A stretch of 64,000 nt of DNA from JAKLFA01 sp964450385 (GCA_964450385.1 CAYVEC010000006.1:12636-76635), one strand, 5' to 3'. Numbered from the stretch's first letter, positions 40,625 to 50,783 are shown. Program-made: numbers and translations. The notes: generated by a model from the letters alone, not told the origin.

Positions 40625-42304
40625 ATGCGGGTCGCATTGGCACAGATCAATCCGACGGTGGGTGACTTGGCCGGCAACACGGCCAAGATCATCGCACGGA
40701 CCGCTGAGGCGCGAAAGGCCGGGGCTGAGGTCGTCGTGTTCCCTGAACTTTCCATTTGCGGGTATCCGCCGGAAGACCTGCTTCATAAGCCGCATTTCAT
40801 TGCTGATAATATTCAGGCCCTGCGGTCCTTGCGCAAGCATGCTCGGGGGATCGTCCTTATTGTCGGGTGTCTGGACCGCGACGCCGAGGGGCGTCTTTTT
40901 AACGCGGCGGCGGTGATCTCGGACGGCGAGATTCGCGCGATGTGCCATAAGGAGCATCTTCCGAATTACGGTGTCTTTGACGAAAAAAGATATTTTGTCC
41001 CCGGAGAGACCGCCTGCCTTGTTGATATCAACGGGGTCCGGTTCGGGGTGAATATCTGTGAGGATATCTGGCTTGAGGGGGTGTATGAGGCGCAGTCGCG
41101 TGCCGGGGCCCGGGTCCTCGTGAACCTTTCGTCGTCGCCGTATGATGTCGGCAAACTCGCCCTGCGCCAGCGGCTGATTGCCCAACGGGCGCGAGAGACC
41201 GGAGCCTTTGTTTGTTATACGAACGCGGTCGGCGGTCAGGATGAACTGATCTTTGATGGATCAAGCTGTATTTATGATCCCCGTGGCCGATGCGCCGCGA
41301 TGGCGCTCGCGTTTGATGAAGACCTTCTCGTCGCGGACATTGCTCCCCTGGCGAAAAAACAGCCCCGGCGTTCTGCAAAAATCGTAGCGCTTCACGTCGT
41401 GCCAGAGGTGACGAGCGGGCCTCTGCCCCCTCGGCGCGCGGAGCCTGGGACCGAGATCGAACGGATTTATAAGGCGCTCATTACCGGGACGCGGGACTAT
41501 ATTCATAAAAATGGATTTCAAAAAGCGGTCATCGGCCTGAGCGGAGGCATCGATTCCACGATGGTGGCGGCCGTGGCCGTGGCCGCGCTCGGTCGTGACC
41601 ATGTCATTGGGGTCTCGATGTCGTCGGTCTTTACGAGCGCCGAGACGCGGACGGATGCCCGTCGGGTCGCGGAGCATTTGGGGATCGCCTTTGAGGAGAT
41701 CCCGATCGCCGGAGTCCATGAGGCGTATCTGAAAAGCCTGGCCGGGAATTTTAGCGGGCGGCCCGCGGACGTGACCGAGGAGAATATTCAGGCCCGGATC
41801 CGGGGGAATATCCTGATGGCTCTGTCAAACAAGCATGGGTGGCTCGTGCTCACGACGGGGAACAAGAGCGAAATGGCGGTCGGGTACTGCACGCTCTATG
41901 GCGACATGTCCGGCGGGTACGCGGTCTTGAAGGATCTCTACAAGACGCGGGTCTACGAGCTCGCGCGGTTTTGTAATCAGCAGGCCGGGCGGGAGGTGAT
42001 CCCGGTGTCGGTCATTGAGAGGGCTCCGTCGGCCGAGTTGCGGCCGAACCAGAAGGATCAGGATTCGCTGCCGGCGTATGATCTCTTGGACCAGATTTTG
42101 ATCGAATATATCGAACGGCGGCGTTCCCGGGCGCAGATCATCCGGAAGATCGGGCACGCCGCTGAGGTTGATCAGGTGATCCGCTTGGTCGACACGAGCG
42201 AATATAAACGGCGGCAGGCCCCTCCTGGCGTGAAGGTCACGGCGCGGGCGTTTGGCAAGGATTGGCGCCTGCCGATCACGAATCAGTATCGAGAGTATTG
42301 TTAA
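40625..42304 (+). CDS. nadE: Glutamine-dependent NAD+ synthetase
   Basis: Final step of NAD synthesis: amidation of deamido-NAD+. 559 residues in two domains. The N-terminal nitrilase-type glutaminase has its Glu in VFPELSICGYPPEDLL near residue 44, Lys in CHKEHLPNYGVFDE near 113 and Cys in GVNICEDIW near 148. The C-terminal synthetase has the ATP pyrophosphatase loop GLSGGIDSTMV near 303, TTGNKSEMAVGY near 415 and SAELRPNQKDQDSLP. The ATG directly follows the amidotransferase stop, with GGAGGAG 9 nt upstream. Confidence 0.95.
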   Translation: MRVALAQINPTVGDLAGNTAKIIARTAEARKAGAEVVVFPELSICGYPPEDLLHKPHFIADNIQALRSLRKHARGIVLIVGCLDRDAEGRLFNAAAVISDGEIRAMCHKEHLPNYGVFDEKRYFVPGETACLVDINGVRFGVNICEDIWLEGVYEAQSRAGARVLVNLSSSPYDVGKLALRQRLIAQRARETGAFVCYTNAVGGQDELIFDGSSCIYDPRGRCAAMALAFDEDLLVADIAPLAKKQPRRSAKIVALHVVPEVTSGPLPPRRAEPGTEIERIYKALITGTRDYIHKNGFQKAVIGLSGGIDSTMVAAVAVAALGRDHVIGVSMSSVFTSAETRTDARRVAEHLGIAFEEIPIAGVHEAYLKSLAGNFSGRPADVTEENIQARIRGNILMALSNKHGWLVLTTGNKSEMAVGYCTLYGDMSGGYAVLKDLYKTRVYELARFCNQQAGREVIPVSVIERAPSAELRPNQKDQDSLPAYDLLDQILIEYIERRRSRAQIIRKIGHAAEVDQVIRLVDTSEYKRRQAPPGVKVTARAFGKDWRLPITNQYREYC

Positions 42305-42395
42305 CGGCCGTGATGATGTCAGGCTGGGGCATGACAGACAGGGCGACAAGCCCCTCCTCGCATTCGCACTCCATGAAGAACAGTAAGGATGGTTG

Positions 42396-45300
42396 ATGAA
42401 CCAGTATCCTCCACGACAGGGATTGTATGAGCCGTTTTATGAACACGACAGCTGCGGGGTCGGGTTCCTGTGTCATATCAAGGGCCAGGCCTCTCACCGG
42501 ATCGTTCGCGACGGCATCAAGATCCTGGAGAATCTGAATCACCGCGGGGCCACCGGGTCGGATCCGCTGACCGGGGACGGGGCTGGGATCCTGGTCCAGA
42601 TGCCGGACCGGTTTTTCCGGCAGGCCTGCCGGCGGCAGAATATCGATCTCCCGCCGATGGGGGATTATGGCGTCGGGATGACATTCTTTCCACGGAACCT
42701 CGAGTCGCGGAACACGATCCAGGAATGGATCGAACGCGCCGTGCGGCAGGAGGGACAGGAGTTCCTCGGCTGGCGGGATGTCCCGATCCATCCGGAGTGC
42801 ATCGGTCCGGTCGCGCTCTCTGGAATGCCGATCTTTCGCCAGCTCTTTATCGGTCGCGGACGGCATACGGGGCCCGAGGAGTTTGAGCGGCGGCTGTATC
42901 TTATCCGAAAGCATCTGTTCAATAAGGTCGAGGCCTCGATCCTTCGCGAAAAGCGGTCGTTTTATTTTTGCAGTCTCTCGTCGAGAACGATCGTCTATAA
43001 GGGTCAGCTGCTGGCCTCGCAGGTCGACAGCTTTTTTCCGGACCTCGCGGACGCGTCCTTTGAGAGCGCGATGGCTATGGTGCATTCGCGGTACAGCACG
43101 AACACATTCCCGACGTGGGGCCTGGCCCATCCGTTCCGGATGATCGCCCACAACGGCGAGATCAACACCCTGCGCGGCAATTTCAACTGGATGCGTGCCC
43201 GGGAGAAGAATTTTACATCGACGATCTACAGCGATGCCGAGCTTCAGAAGATGCTGCCGGTCGTCGTCCCTCATGTGAGCGACTCGGCAACCTTTGATAA
43301 TGCCCTTGAGTTCCTCGTCTTGTCTGGCCGGAGCCTGCCGGAGGCTATCATGATGATGATCCCGGAGGCCTGGAGCGGCGATCCATCGATGGATCCGGTG
43401 AAGCGAGATTTTTATGAATATCAGTCGTGCCTTATGGAACCGTGGGACGGCCCGGCCTCGATCACGTTCACCGACGGGCGGTATATCGGCGCGATCCTCG
43501 ACCGGAACGGTCTTCGGCCTTCACGGATCACGGTGACACGGGACGATCTTGTGATCATGGCCTCGGAGACCGGGGTCCTCCCGATTGCGCCGGAAGACGT
43601 TGTTCTCAAAACACGTCTTCAGCCCGGCAAGATCTTCCTGATCGACATGGCCGAGGGACGGATCATTGATGACGCGGAGATCAAAACCCGGAGCGCCTCG
43701 GCCCAGCCGTATGGTGCGTGGCTTCGGGAGAACGTCGTCAATCTTGACCGTCTGCCTCAGCCTAAGGCGGGGGTGCCGCTCAGCGAGCGCGAGCTCCTTG
43801 CCGTTCAACGGGCCTTTGGATATACGCTCGAGGATATGAAGATCGTTCTCTGGCCGATGATCACTCAGGGCGAAGAGGCGACAGGGTCTATGGGTGCGGA
43901 TTCATCGCTCGCGGTCCTGTCCTCTCGGCCGCAGCTTATCTATAATTATTTTCATCAGCTCTTTGCCCAGGTCACGAATCCGCCGATTGATCCCATCCGT
44001 GAGGAGAATGTCATGTCGGAGCAGGTCTGGCTCGGCGCGGAGGGGAATCTCCTTGAGGAGGGGCCTGGTCACGCGCGCCGGATCCGGCTCAAACGGCCGC
44101 TCCTTTTGAATGCGGAGCTCGAGAAGATCCGAGGGAATAAGATCAAGGATTTTAAAGTCCGCACCTTGTCTATGATTTTTTCCGTCGACGAAGGGTCCAG
44201 CGGTCTCGCGCCGGCCCTCGAGCGCTTGTTTCACGAGGCGGACCGGGCGATCGATGAGGGCTGTTCGGTGCTTATTCTCTCGGACCGTGCAATGGGGGAG
44301 AAGAGCGTTCCTATTCCGGCGCTCCTTGCGTGCGCAGGTCTTCACCATCATTTGGTCCGGCGACAGACGCGGACGCGCGTCAGCCTGATCGTTGAGACCG
44401 GCGAGGCACGGGAGATGCATCATTTTGCCCTGCTCATCGGATACGGGTGTAACGCGATCAATCCGTATCTCATTGAAGAGATCATCCTTGATCAGCTCCG
44501 CCGGGGCCGGTTGCCTGAGGGGGTCACGTATGATATCGCGGTGAAGAATTTCCTGAAGAGTACGCGCAAGGGCCTGTTCAAGATCATTTCGAAAATGGGG
44601 ATATCAACGGTCCAGTCGTATTGCGGGGCCCAGATCTTTGAGGCCGTGGGTTTAGGTGAAGACCTGATCGAAAAATATTTTACCGCTACGGTGTCGCGGA
44701 TCGGGGGGATCGGGATCGAGGACGTTGCCCGTGAGGCCCTGATGCGTCATGAGGCCGCCTATCCATCGGAGGAGAGGCCGGAATTCGGTCTTCTCGATAA
44801 CGGGGGGTTCTATCATTGGCGCCAGGATGGCGAGGCGCATCAGATCAACCCGCAGACGATCCAGAAGCTCCAGTATGCCGTTCGCGCGAATAATGAGCGG
44901 GCCTATCAGGAGTTCGCAGAGTATCTGAACGGTCAGGCCATGAATCTGACAACGATTCGCGGATTGTTAAAATTTAAAAAGCGGGAGCCGGTCCCGATCG
45001 AGGAGGTTGAGCCGGTCGCCCAGATCGTGAGGCGTTTTGCTACCGGCGGGATGTCGTACGGTTCGATCTCGCGTGAGGCGCACGAATGCCTGGCGATCGC
45101 GATGAACCGCCTCGGCGGATTTTCGAATACCGGCGAAGGCGGTGAGGACCCCGTGCGGTTTCAGTCGGATCCGAATGGGGACCGGCGGCGGAGCCGGATC
45201 AAACAGGTGGCCCAGGGCCGGTTTGGCGTCACGATCGAATACCTTGTCAATGCCGATCAGATGCAGATCAAGATGGCCCAGGGCGCGAAACCCGGCGAGG

Positions 45301-46931
45301 GCGGGCAGCTGCCCGGGCACAAGGTGAGCGCCCAGATCGCGAAGACACGGCTCACGACGCCCGGGGTCGGATTGATCTCGCCGCCTCCGCATCATGATAT
45401 TTATTCGATCGAGGATCTGGCCCAGCTCATCCATGATCTCAAGAACGCGAATCCCGAGGCGGATGTGAGCGTGAAGCTCGTCTCCGAGGTCGGTGTCGGG
45501 ACCGTTGCCGCCGGGGTCTCGAAGGGCAAGGCCGATCATCTGGTGATCAGCGGGTATGAGGGCGGGACCGGCGCCTCGCCGCAGACCTCGATCAAGCACG
45601 CGGGGCTCCCGATGGAGCTGGGGCTTGCCGAGGCCCAGCAGGTCTTGGTGATGAACGACCTTCGGGGCCGCATCCGGATCCAGGCCGACGGGATGATCCG
45701 CACGGGGCGCGACGTCGTGATCGCCGCCATGCTCGGGGCCGATGAATTCGGCTTTGGCACGATCGCGCTCGTGGCCTTAGGGTGCATGATGCTCCGCAAG
45801 TGCCATTTGAACGCCTGTTCGGTCGGGATCGCGACCCAGGACCCGGAGCTCAGGAAGAAATTTCAAGGCGATCCGCAGCACGTCGTCAATTATTTTCTCT
45901 TCGTGGCCCAGGAGGTCCGGCAGATCATGGCCTCGCTCGGTTTCCGGACCTTCCAGGAGATGATCGGGCGCGTTGATCTTCTTGAGACTCGGGAGGCCGT
46001 GGACCACTGGAAGGCGCGCGGCATTGATCTGACCTATGTCCTCCATCGCCCGGATGTGCCCGACGAGATCGCCCGGTGCCATCGCGAGCGGCAGGACCAT
46101 GGTCTCGGCCGGGCCCTTGATCATGAACTGATCAAATACTGCAAACGCGCGATCGAGACGCACCGGCCGGTGAGTTTTGATGTCGAGATCCGCAATGAGA
46201 ACCGCACCGTGGGCACGATGCTCAGTTCCTATATTGCCCGCCGGTACGGCATGACCGGCGTGCCGGAGGACACGATCAATATCCATTTTACGGGGTCCGC
46301 GGGCCAGAGTTTCGGCGCGTTTTTGTCGCGCGGGGTGACGTTCGTCCTTGAGGGAGACGCGAATGATTATCTCGGCAAGGGGCTCTCGGGCGGCAAGATC
46401 ATTGTCTATCCGCCGAAACAGGCCGATCTTGCCGCGGAGCAGAACATCCTCGTCGGGAATGTCCTGCTGTACGGCGCGATCTGCGGGGAGGCCTATTTCC
46501 GCGGGGTGGCCGGCGAGCGTTTCTGCGTCCGGAACAGCGGGGCCTATGCCGTGGTCGAGGGTGCCGGGGACCATTGCTGCGAATATATGACCGGCGGCCG
46601 GGTGGTGGTCCTGGGCCCGACGGGAAAGAATTTCGGGGCCGGGATGAGCGGCGGGATCGCCTACGTCCTGGACCGGGACGGCACCTTTGCCCAGCGGTTC
46701 AACGATGGGATGGCGGATCTGTGCCCTGTCGATGACCCCAAGGATGCCGCGGAACTGTTGGCCATGGTGAGGAATCATTATCGCTATACCTCAAGCGCCC
46801 TGGCGCGGGGGGTCCTGGATCATTGGGAGGAGACGCTCCCGCATTTTGTGAAGGTCTATCCGCGGGATTATCGTCGGGTCCTTGAGGCCGAGGCACGGAT
46901 CGATGAGAGGGATGAATCAGCTAACGAATGA
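42396..46931 (+). CDS. gltB: Glutamate synthase large subunit
   Basis: Large subunit of NADPH-GOGAT, converting glutamine plus 2-oxoglutarate to two glutamates. 1511 residues. Amidotransferase domain with nucleophile Cys in HDSCGVGFL near residue 20, implying removal of a short propeptide; NFNWMRAREKNF near 262; FMN-binding synthase domain with PGEGGQLPGHKVS and SGYEGGTGASPQTSIKHAG near 1045-1080; [3Fe-4S] Cys in CMMLRKCHLNACSVG near 1130; and the GXGXG-rich C-terminal beta-helix. The ATG at 42396 follows AAGGAT; the adjacent TTG is possible. gltD follows 35 bp later. Confidence 0.96.
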   Translation: MNQYPPRQGLYEPFYEHDSCGVGFLCHIKGQASHRIVRDGIKILENLNHRGATGSDPLTGDGAGILVQMPDRFFRQACRRQNIDLPPMGDYGVGMTFFPRNLESRNTIQEWIERAVRQEGQEFLGWRDVPIHPECIGPVALSGMPIFRQLFIGRGRHTGPEEFERRLYLIRKHLFNKVEASILREKRSFYFCSLSSRTIVYKGQLLASQVDSFFPDLADASFESAMAMVHSRYSTNTFPTWGLAHPFRMIAHNGEINTLRGNFNWMRAREKNFTSTIYSDAELQKMLPVVVPHVSDSATFDNALEFLVLSGRSLPEAIMMMIPEAWSGDPSMDPVKRDFYEYQSCLMEPWDGPASITFTDGRYIGAILDRNGLRPSRITVTRDDLVIMASETGVLPIAPEDVVLKTRLQPGKIFLIDMAEGRIIDDAEIKTRSASAQPYGAWLRENVVNLDRLPQPKAGVPLSERELLAVQRAFGYTLEDMKIVLWPMITQGEEATGSMGADSSLAVLSSRPQLIYNYFHQLFAQVTNPPIDPIREENVMSEQVWLGAEGNLLEEGPGHARRIRLKRPLLLNAELEKIRGNKIKDFKVRTLSMIFSVDEGSSGLAPALERLFHEADRAIDEGCSVLILSDRAMGEKSVPIPALLACAGLHHHLVRRQTRTRVSLIVETGEAREMHHFALLIGYGCNAINPYLIEEIILDQLRRGRLPEGVTYDIAVKNFLKSTRKGLFKIISKMGISTVQSYCGAQIFEAVGLGEDLIEKYFTATVSRIGGIGIEDVAREALMRHEAAYPSEERPEFGLLDNGGFYHWRQDGEAHQINPQTIQKLQYAVRANNERAYQEFAEYLNGQAMNLTTIRGLLKFKKREPVPIEEVEPVAQIVRRFATGGMSYGSISREAHECLAIAMNRLGGFSNTGEGGEDPVRFQSDPNGDRRRSRIKQVAQGRFGVTIEYLVNADQMQIKMAQGAKPGEGGQLPGHKVSAQIAKTRLTTPGVGLISPPPHHDIYSIEDLAQLIHDLKNANPEADVSVKLVSEVGVGTVAAGVSKGKADHLVISGYEGGTGASPQTSIKHAGLPMELGLAEAQQVLVMNDLRGRIRIQADGMIRTGRDVVIAAMLGADEFGFGTIALVALGCMMLRKCHLNACSVGIATQDPELRKKFQGDPQHVVNYFLFVAQEVRQIMASLGFRTFQEMIGRVDLLETREAVDHWKARGIDLTYVLHRPDVPDEIARCHRERQDHGLGRALDHELIKYCKRAIETHRPVSFDVEIRNENRTVGTMLSSYIARRYGMTGVPEDTINIHFTGSAGQSFGAFLSRGVTFVLEGDANDYLGKGLSGGKIIVYPPKQADLAAEQNILVGNVLLYGAICGEAYFRGVAGERFCVRNSGAYAVVEGAGDHCCEYMTGGRVVVLGPTGKNFGAGMSGGIAYVLDRDGTFAQRFNDGMADLCPVDDPKDAAELLAMVRNHYRYTSSALARGVLDHWEETLPHFVKVYPRDYRRVLEAEARIDERDESANE

Positions 46932-46966
46932 ACCGGACGAGTCGGCCGGGGTGAAAGGCGCGGGGC

Positions 46967-48394
46967 ATGGGAGAGGTGAAGGGGTTTTTAAAGATCGATC
47001 GACAGGAATATCGTAAGGAAAGCGTCGAGCAGCGGCTCCGGCACTGGCGCGAGTTCATTGCGCTGTTGAGTGATGAGGAGCTCGCCGCGCAGGGGTCGCG
47101 GTGCATGGACTGCGGGGTGCCGTTCTGCCATTCCGGATGCCCGATCCACAATCTGATTCCGGACTGGAATGACCTTGTGTTTCAGGGGCGCTGGCAGGAG
47201 GCGGCGGAACGGCTCTACCGGACGAATAATTTTCCGGAATTCACGGGGCGCGTCTGTCCGGCCCCGTGTGAGAACGCCTGCGTCCTCGGATACAATTATC
47301 CGGCGGTGACGATCAAGCATATCGAGCTCGCGATCATCGAGAAGGCGTATGCCGAGGGATGGATGTCGCCCCGTCCGCCCCGCCGCCGAACCGGGAAGAC
47401 CGTTGCGGTGGTCGGGTCCGGCCCGGCGGGTCTCGCCTGCGCGGACCAACTTAATAAATGGGGGCATCGCGTGACGGTTTTTGAAAAAAACGAGCGCCCC
47501 GGTGGGCTGCTTCGCTTTGGCATCCCTGATTTTAAACTCCAAAAGGACATTGTGGACCGTCGGCTTGACGTGATGAAAAAAGAGGGCGTTGAATTTAAGA
47601 CCGGGATTTGTGTGGGCCGCGATATTCGCCTGTCCGATCTCCAGAAAAAATATCACGCTGTTGTTTTAAGCGGCGGGGCTGAGGCGCCCCGCGATCTTGC
47701 GGTCGAAGGACGGGATCTTAAGGGCGTCTATTTCGCGATGGAATTCCTGGCTCAGCAGAACCGCGTCAACAGCGGGATCAAATTTCAGAACGACCGGATC
47801 GATGTGAACGGCAAACGGGTCGTTGTCCTTGGCGGCGGGGACACAGGGAGCGACTGCGTCGGGACGTCGCGGCGCCAGGGGGCGGCGAGCGTTGTCCAGA
47901 TTGAGCTCCTGCCGCGGCCGCCAAAGGAGCGGGCCCCGGACAATCCCTGGCCCCAGTGGGCCCTGGTCGAGCGGACGTCAACGTCCCATGAAGAGGGTGT
48001 CGTGCGCGAGTACGCGGTCCTCACGAAGCGGTTGAGCGGCGAGAACGGCGTTCTTCACAAACTTCACGCGGCGCGGGTCGAGTTCGGTCCGAAGGACCCT
48101 GCGACCGGGCGTCAGCCCATGACCGAGGTCCCTGGTTCTGGATTTGAGATCGAGTGTGACTATGTGTTCTTGGCGATGGGTTTTCTGGGTCCGGTGACGT
48201 CCGGGATGATCGACGAGGCCGGCATCGCGCTCGACCCTCGGGGGAATATTCAGACGGACAGTTCCTACATGACGAGCCTCTCCGGGGTCTTTGCCGCCGG
48301 AGATATGCGGCGGGGGCAGTCGCTCGTGGTCTGGGCGATCGAGGAGGGCCGGGCAGCCGCTGAGGGAGCGCATCGCTTTCTCTCTCAGGCCTGA
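46967..48394 (+). CDS. gltD: Glutamate synthase small subunit
   Basis: NADPH-oxidising, FAD and [4Fe-4S] subunit that feeds electrons to GltB. 475 residues. Cys clusters CMDCGVPFCHSGCPI near residue 46 and GRVCPAPCENACVLG near 95; FAD motif VAVVGSGPAGLACADQLNK near 145; NADPH motif VVVLGGGDTGSDCVGTSRR near 285; and the C-terminal GDMRRGQSLVVWAIEEGR. The tight spacing after gltB and the terminator beyond mark a two-gene operon. Paralogous to nfnB (28719) but clearly the GOGAT partner by context and sequence. Confidence 0.95.
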   Translation: MGEVKGFLKIDRQEYRKESVEQRLRHWREFIALLSDEELAAQGSRCMDCGVPFCHSGCPIHNLIPDWNDLVFQGRWQEAAERLYRTNNFPEFTGRVCPAPCENACVLGYNYPAVTIKHIELAIIEKAYAEGWMSPRPPRRRTGKTVAVVGSGPAGLACADQLNKWGHRVTVFEKNERPGGLLRFGIPDFKLQKDIVDRRLDVMKKEGVEFKTGICVGRDIRLSDLQKKYHAVVLSGGAEAPRDLAVEGRDLKGVYFAMEFLAQQNRVNSGIKFQNDRIDVNGKRVVVLGGGDTGSDCVGTSRRQGAASVVQIELLPRPPKERAPDNPWPQWALVERTSTSHEEGVVREYAVLTKRLSGENGVLHKLHAARVEFGPKDPATGRQPMTEVPGSGFEIECDYVFLAMGFLGPVTSGMIDEAGIALDPRGNIQTDSSYMTSLSGVFAAGDMRRGQSLVVWAIEEGRAAAEGAHRFLSQA

Positions 48395-48421
48395 GGGCTG
48401 TGACCGCGGATGTGTTTTTTG

Positions 48422-48446
48422 GGGCGCCTTGTTAGGCGCCCTTTTT
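48422..48446 (+). terminator. Terminator after gltD
   Basis: A perfect 7-bp stem GGGCGCC (48422-48428) / GGCGCCC (48435-48441), loop TTGTTA, then TTTTT. The stop codon of the convergent symporter gene lies in the loop. Confidence 0.85.
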
Positions 48447-49739
48447 ATTTGTCCGGGGGCTCGACGGGCCGAACAGGATAACGGCGTTCATGAGGAAGCC
48501 GGCCAGGATAACGGCATTCCCTCCCGGGACTGACGTGAGGACGAGGATCTTTCCGGCGAGCGCGGTGAGGCCTCCCGCGGCGCAGGCGGTCATGGCCCGT
48601 GAGGCGGTGGTCTTAAAACCGCAGAGCCCCGCGAGGACCGGGATCGTGAAGGCCCCGGAGAAAAAACTGAACGCCAGGAGCAGGGATTGAATGATGTTCG
48701 CGACCATGAGCGCGATCATGAGGCTCACGGCGCCGATGAGAAGAATAAGCCGCTGGGTGAGGCGGATCGAGGGCGGTTGTTTTAGATCGATAAAAAATTC
48801 ACTGGAGATCGAGGCCGCGGTGAGCAGGGTCGTGTCCGCGGACGAGATCACCGCCGAGAGCAGGGCGATCCCGATGATCGGCGAGAGGAGAGGGCCGGAG
48901 AGAAAGCCGAAGCCGTGCCGATGCCCGGTCGTCGCGATCAGGACGAGCGCGGCCGAGACCGGGACGAGGAGCAGGACCGTGACCAGGACCGAACGCCGGG
49001 CGGTCTGTTCATCCCGCGCGCAGAAGAGGCGTGAATAGACGTCTGGTCCGACGAGGAATGTCGTTGCGTAGGTCATGCCAAGGACCGCGAGGTCCAGGGA
49101 GGTGAAGGAGGGGTTAAAGGGAAAGGTGGCATGGATCTGATTCCACGACGGGATCCCGGCCGCCTTGATCGCCGCGGCGGCGGAAGATCCAAGGCCGACC
49201 AGCATGAGGAGCAATTGCCAGAGGTCTGTCCGGATGATCGAGCGCTGTCCGCCGAGTGCGGTGTAGAGGGCCAAGACAAGGGCCGTGAGCGCGGCGCCCC
49301 AGGGATAGGACAGAGGGGTGAGGGCCGCGATGATTTTACCGGCGCCGATGATCTGTGCCGCGACGACGCCGGTCCAGGCGAGCGGGATCATGGCGCAGGC
49401 GAGCCGTTTGACGCCTGTCCCATAAAAATGTTCGAGGAGATCCGGCAGGGTGAATTGAGCCTGTCGGCGCACGCGCTCTGCGAGCGGGATCAAGGCGAGA
49501 AGCCCGAGGCCTCCGGACCAGAGGAGCCAGACCGCGGCCCAGCCCGTTTTTTGTGCCAGCGACACGGTCCCCAGGATCGCGGAACTGCCGAGGATCGTGG
49601 CGAGGAGGCTCGCGGTGGTAGCGGTGGTTGCGTTCGCCTGTCCGGCCAGATAAAAGTCCTGCGGCTTATGGGCTCTGCGCGCGTAGATGAGCCCGATGCC
49701 GAGCGAGAAGGCAAAAAAGACAAGCATTAGAAGGGTCAT
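48432..49739 (-). CDS. Sodium:solute symporter (SSS family)
   Basis: 435 residues with about 12-13 hydrophobic helices. The family signature appears as ALLSAVISSADTTLLTAASISSEFF near residue 280, and the sodium-site region as ATILGSSAILGTVSLAQKTG near 48. The ARRAHKPQDFYLAGQ entry after the first helix is typical. Substrate cannot be read from sequence; proline, pantothenate, sugars and acetate are all transported in this family. It would use the sodium gradient built by the Na+-NQR. Convergent with gltD, monocistronic. Confidence 0.88.
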   Translation of the reverse strand: MTLLMLVFFAFSLGIGLIYARRAHKPQDFYLAGQANATTATTASLLATILGSSAILGTVSLAQKTGWAAVWLLWSGGLGLLALIPLAERVRRQAQFTLPDLLEHFYGTGVKRLACAMIPLAWTGVVAAQIIGAGKIIAALTPLSYPWGAALTALVLALYTALGGQRSIIRTDLWQLLLMLVGLGSSAAAAIKAAGIPSWNQIHATFPFNPSFTSLDLAVLGMTYATTFLVGPDVYSRLFCARDEQTARRSVLVTVLLLVPVSAALVLIATTGHRHGFGFLSGPLLSPIIGIALLSAVISSADTTLLTAASISSEFFIDLKQPPSIRLTQRLILLIGAVSLMIALMVANIIQSLLLAFSFFSGAFTIPVLAGLCGFKTTASRAMTACAAGGLTALAGKILVLTSVPGGNAVILAGFLMNAVILFGPSSPRTNKKGA

Positions 49740-49821
49740 GGAGATACTTTACTTAAAAAGGCAGGGCAAGGCAACTGGAAATATTAAGGAAAACGTTACG
49801 CTGCGGCGGTGATGATGGGCT

Positions 49822-50109
49822 ATGATTGGCCTGGAAATCGTCTGGACGTGGTCTGATCGCTTTGGCGTGTCGCAGGAGGCGGCCGGGGGCGCTGATCATG
49901 GAATGCTTGCGACGGACGCCTCGTTAAAGCGCGGCCCCGAGGGCGGGATCGATTTCAAAAATATTTTTGTCACGGAGAGCGGCGCCGCTGCCGGAGCGGC
50001 CGCTCAGGGTCTCGAGGTGCAGTCCATCCAGATCCTTAGGGATGAGATCGTCGGGCTGTATCCTGTGATCACCGGGGTCGACCTTGGGGTGAATGCCATG
50101 AATTTTTAA
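49822..50109 (+). pseudogene. Orphan C-terminal tail of the large secreted protein family
   Basis: A 95-residue open frame without a good ribosome binding site. Its second half reads DHGMLATDASLKRGPEGGIDFKN and, after a spacer, GLEVQSIQILRDEIVGLYPVI. This parallels the tail of the gene ending at 35480 (DSAMLSEAA ... GGIDLAGINIDMV ... SGLVPVV): a D-x-x-M-L linker, GGID-[LF], a beta-rich stretch and GL(V/Y)PV(V/I). No signal peptide and no body are attached. I read it as the surviving 3' end of a decayed copy. The flanking 49740-49821 and 50110-50220 hold nothing else recognisable. The minus-strand frame here looks like a shadow. Confidence 0.4.
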
Positions 50110-50164
50110 TCCCACCGCCTTCGCGGTCAGGGGTTTTCCTGCCGAAACGCCTCAGGAATTTCAA

Positions 50165-50192
50165 TTGCGTCCGATATATCTTATAGTATAAT
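50165..50192 (+). promoter_or_regulatory. Putative promoter of the TPR lipoprotein gene
   Basis: TTGCGT (50165-50170), 16-nt spacer, TATAAT (50187-50192), in an A+T-rich dip about 60 nt before the start codon. Confidence 0.5.
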
Positions 50193-50255
50193 AAAACAGT
50201 TTTTGCGGGGGGTATCTTTTATTAAAACAGGTTTGATCCTCAGGGGGGAAAAGAC

Positions 50256-50717
50256 ATGAAACGCGCGATTCTCGTATTCGCAGCCATGCTGCTCATCACG
50301 GGGTGCGGCAAGCCGGCTCAGACCGGGGCGCCGGATAGCGCCGGAGAGAGTCCGGAGGCCAAGTATATCAATGAGGCGGTCGCGTTTTTGCAGAACAGAC
50401 AGCCCACGGAGGCGATCCTGTCCTTAGAGAAGGCGATTCGGACGAACCCGAAGGAGCTTCAGTCCTATATGTTGATGGGGCAGACATATATGCATATGAA
50501 TGATTTTGTCAATGCCACGGAGACCTATCGAGCGGCCCTGCGCGTGGCGCCGGACCGGGGGGAATTATATTATCTCTTGGCCATGACGTATGCCTTTCAG
50601 GGGAACAAGCCGGAGGCGATTAATAATGCTGAAAAGAGCCTCTTGATCTTCCAGAAGGAGCGCGATGAGGAGAATTTTAAGCGCGCCCTTTCCATGCTTC
50701 AGGGATTGTCACAGTAG
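50256..50717 (+). CDS. TPR-repeat lipoprotein
   Basis: 153 residues. Lipoprotein signal MKRAILVFAAMLLITGC with the lipidated Cys at residue 17, a short linker, then about three tetratricopeptide repeats (AVAFLQNRQPTEAILSLEKA; YMLMGQTYMHMNDFVNATETY; YYLLAMTYAFQGNKPEAINNA). A protein-protein interaction scaffold on the periplasmic face of a membrane; similar small TPR lipoproteins assist pilus secretin assembly (PilF) but nothing nearby supports that. GGGGGGAA precedes the ATG. Monocistronic. Confidence 0.82.
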   Translation: MKRAILVFAAMLLITGCGKPAQTGAPDSAGESPEAKYINEAVAFLQNRQPTEAILSLEKAIRTNPKELQSYMLMGQTYMHMNDFVNATETYRAALRVAPDRGELYYLLAMTYAFQGNKPEAINNAEKSLLIFQKERDEENFKRALSMLQGLSQ

Positions 50718-50783
50718 GTGCAGCGCGCTGATTGTTAGGGGCTTTCTCGACGGAGAGTGTCAAGGATTGGCCGGTGAAAGTCC

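Noticed and set aside
49924..50115. Minus-strand ORF opposite the orphan tail
   Set aside because: His/Pro/Asp-rich composition typical of a shadow frame, no ribosome binding site, and the plus-strand frame shows family motifs.
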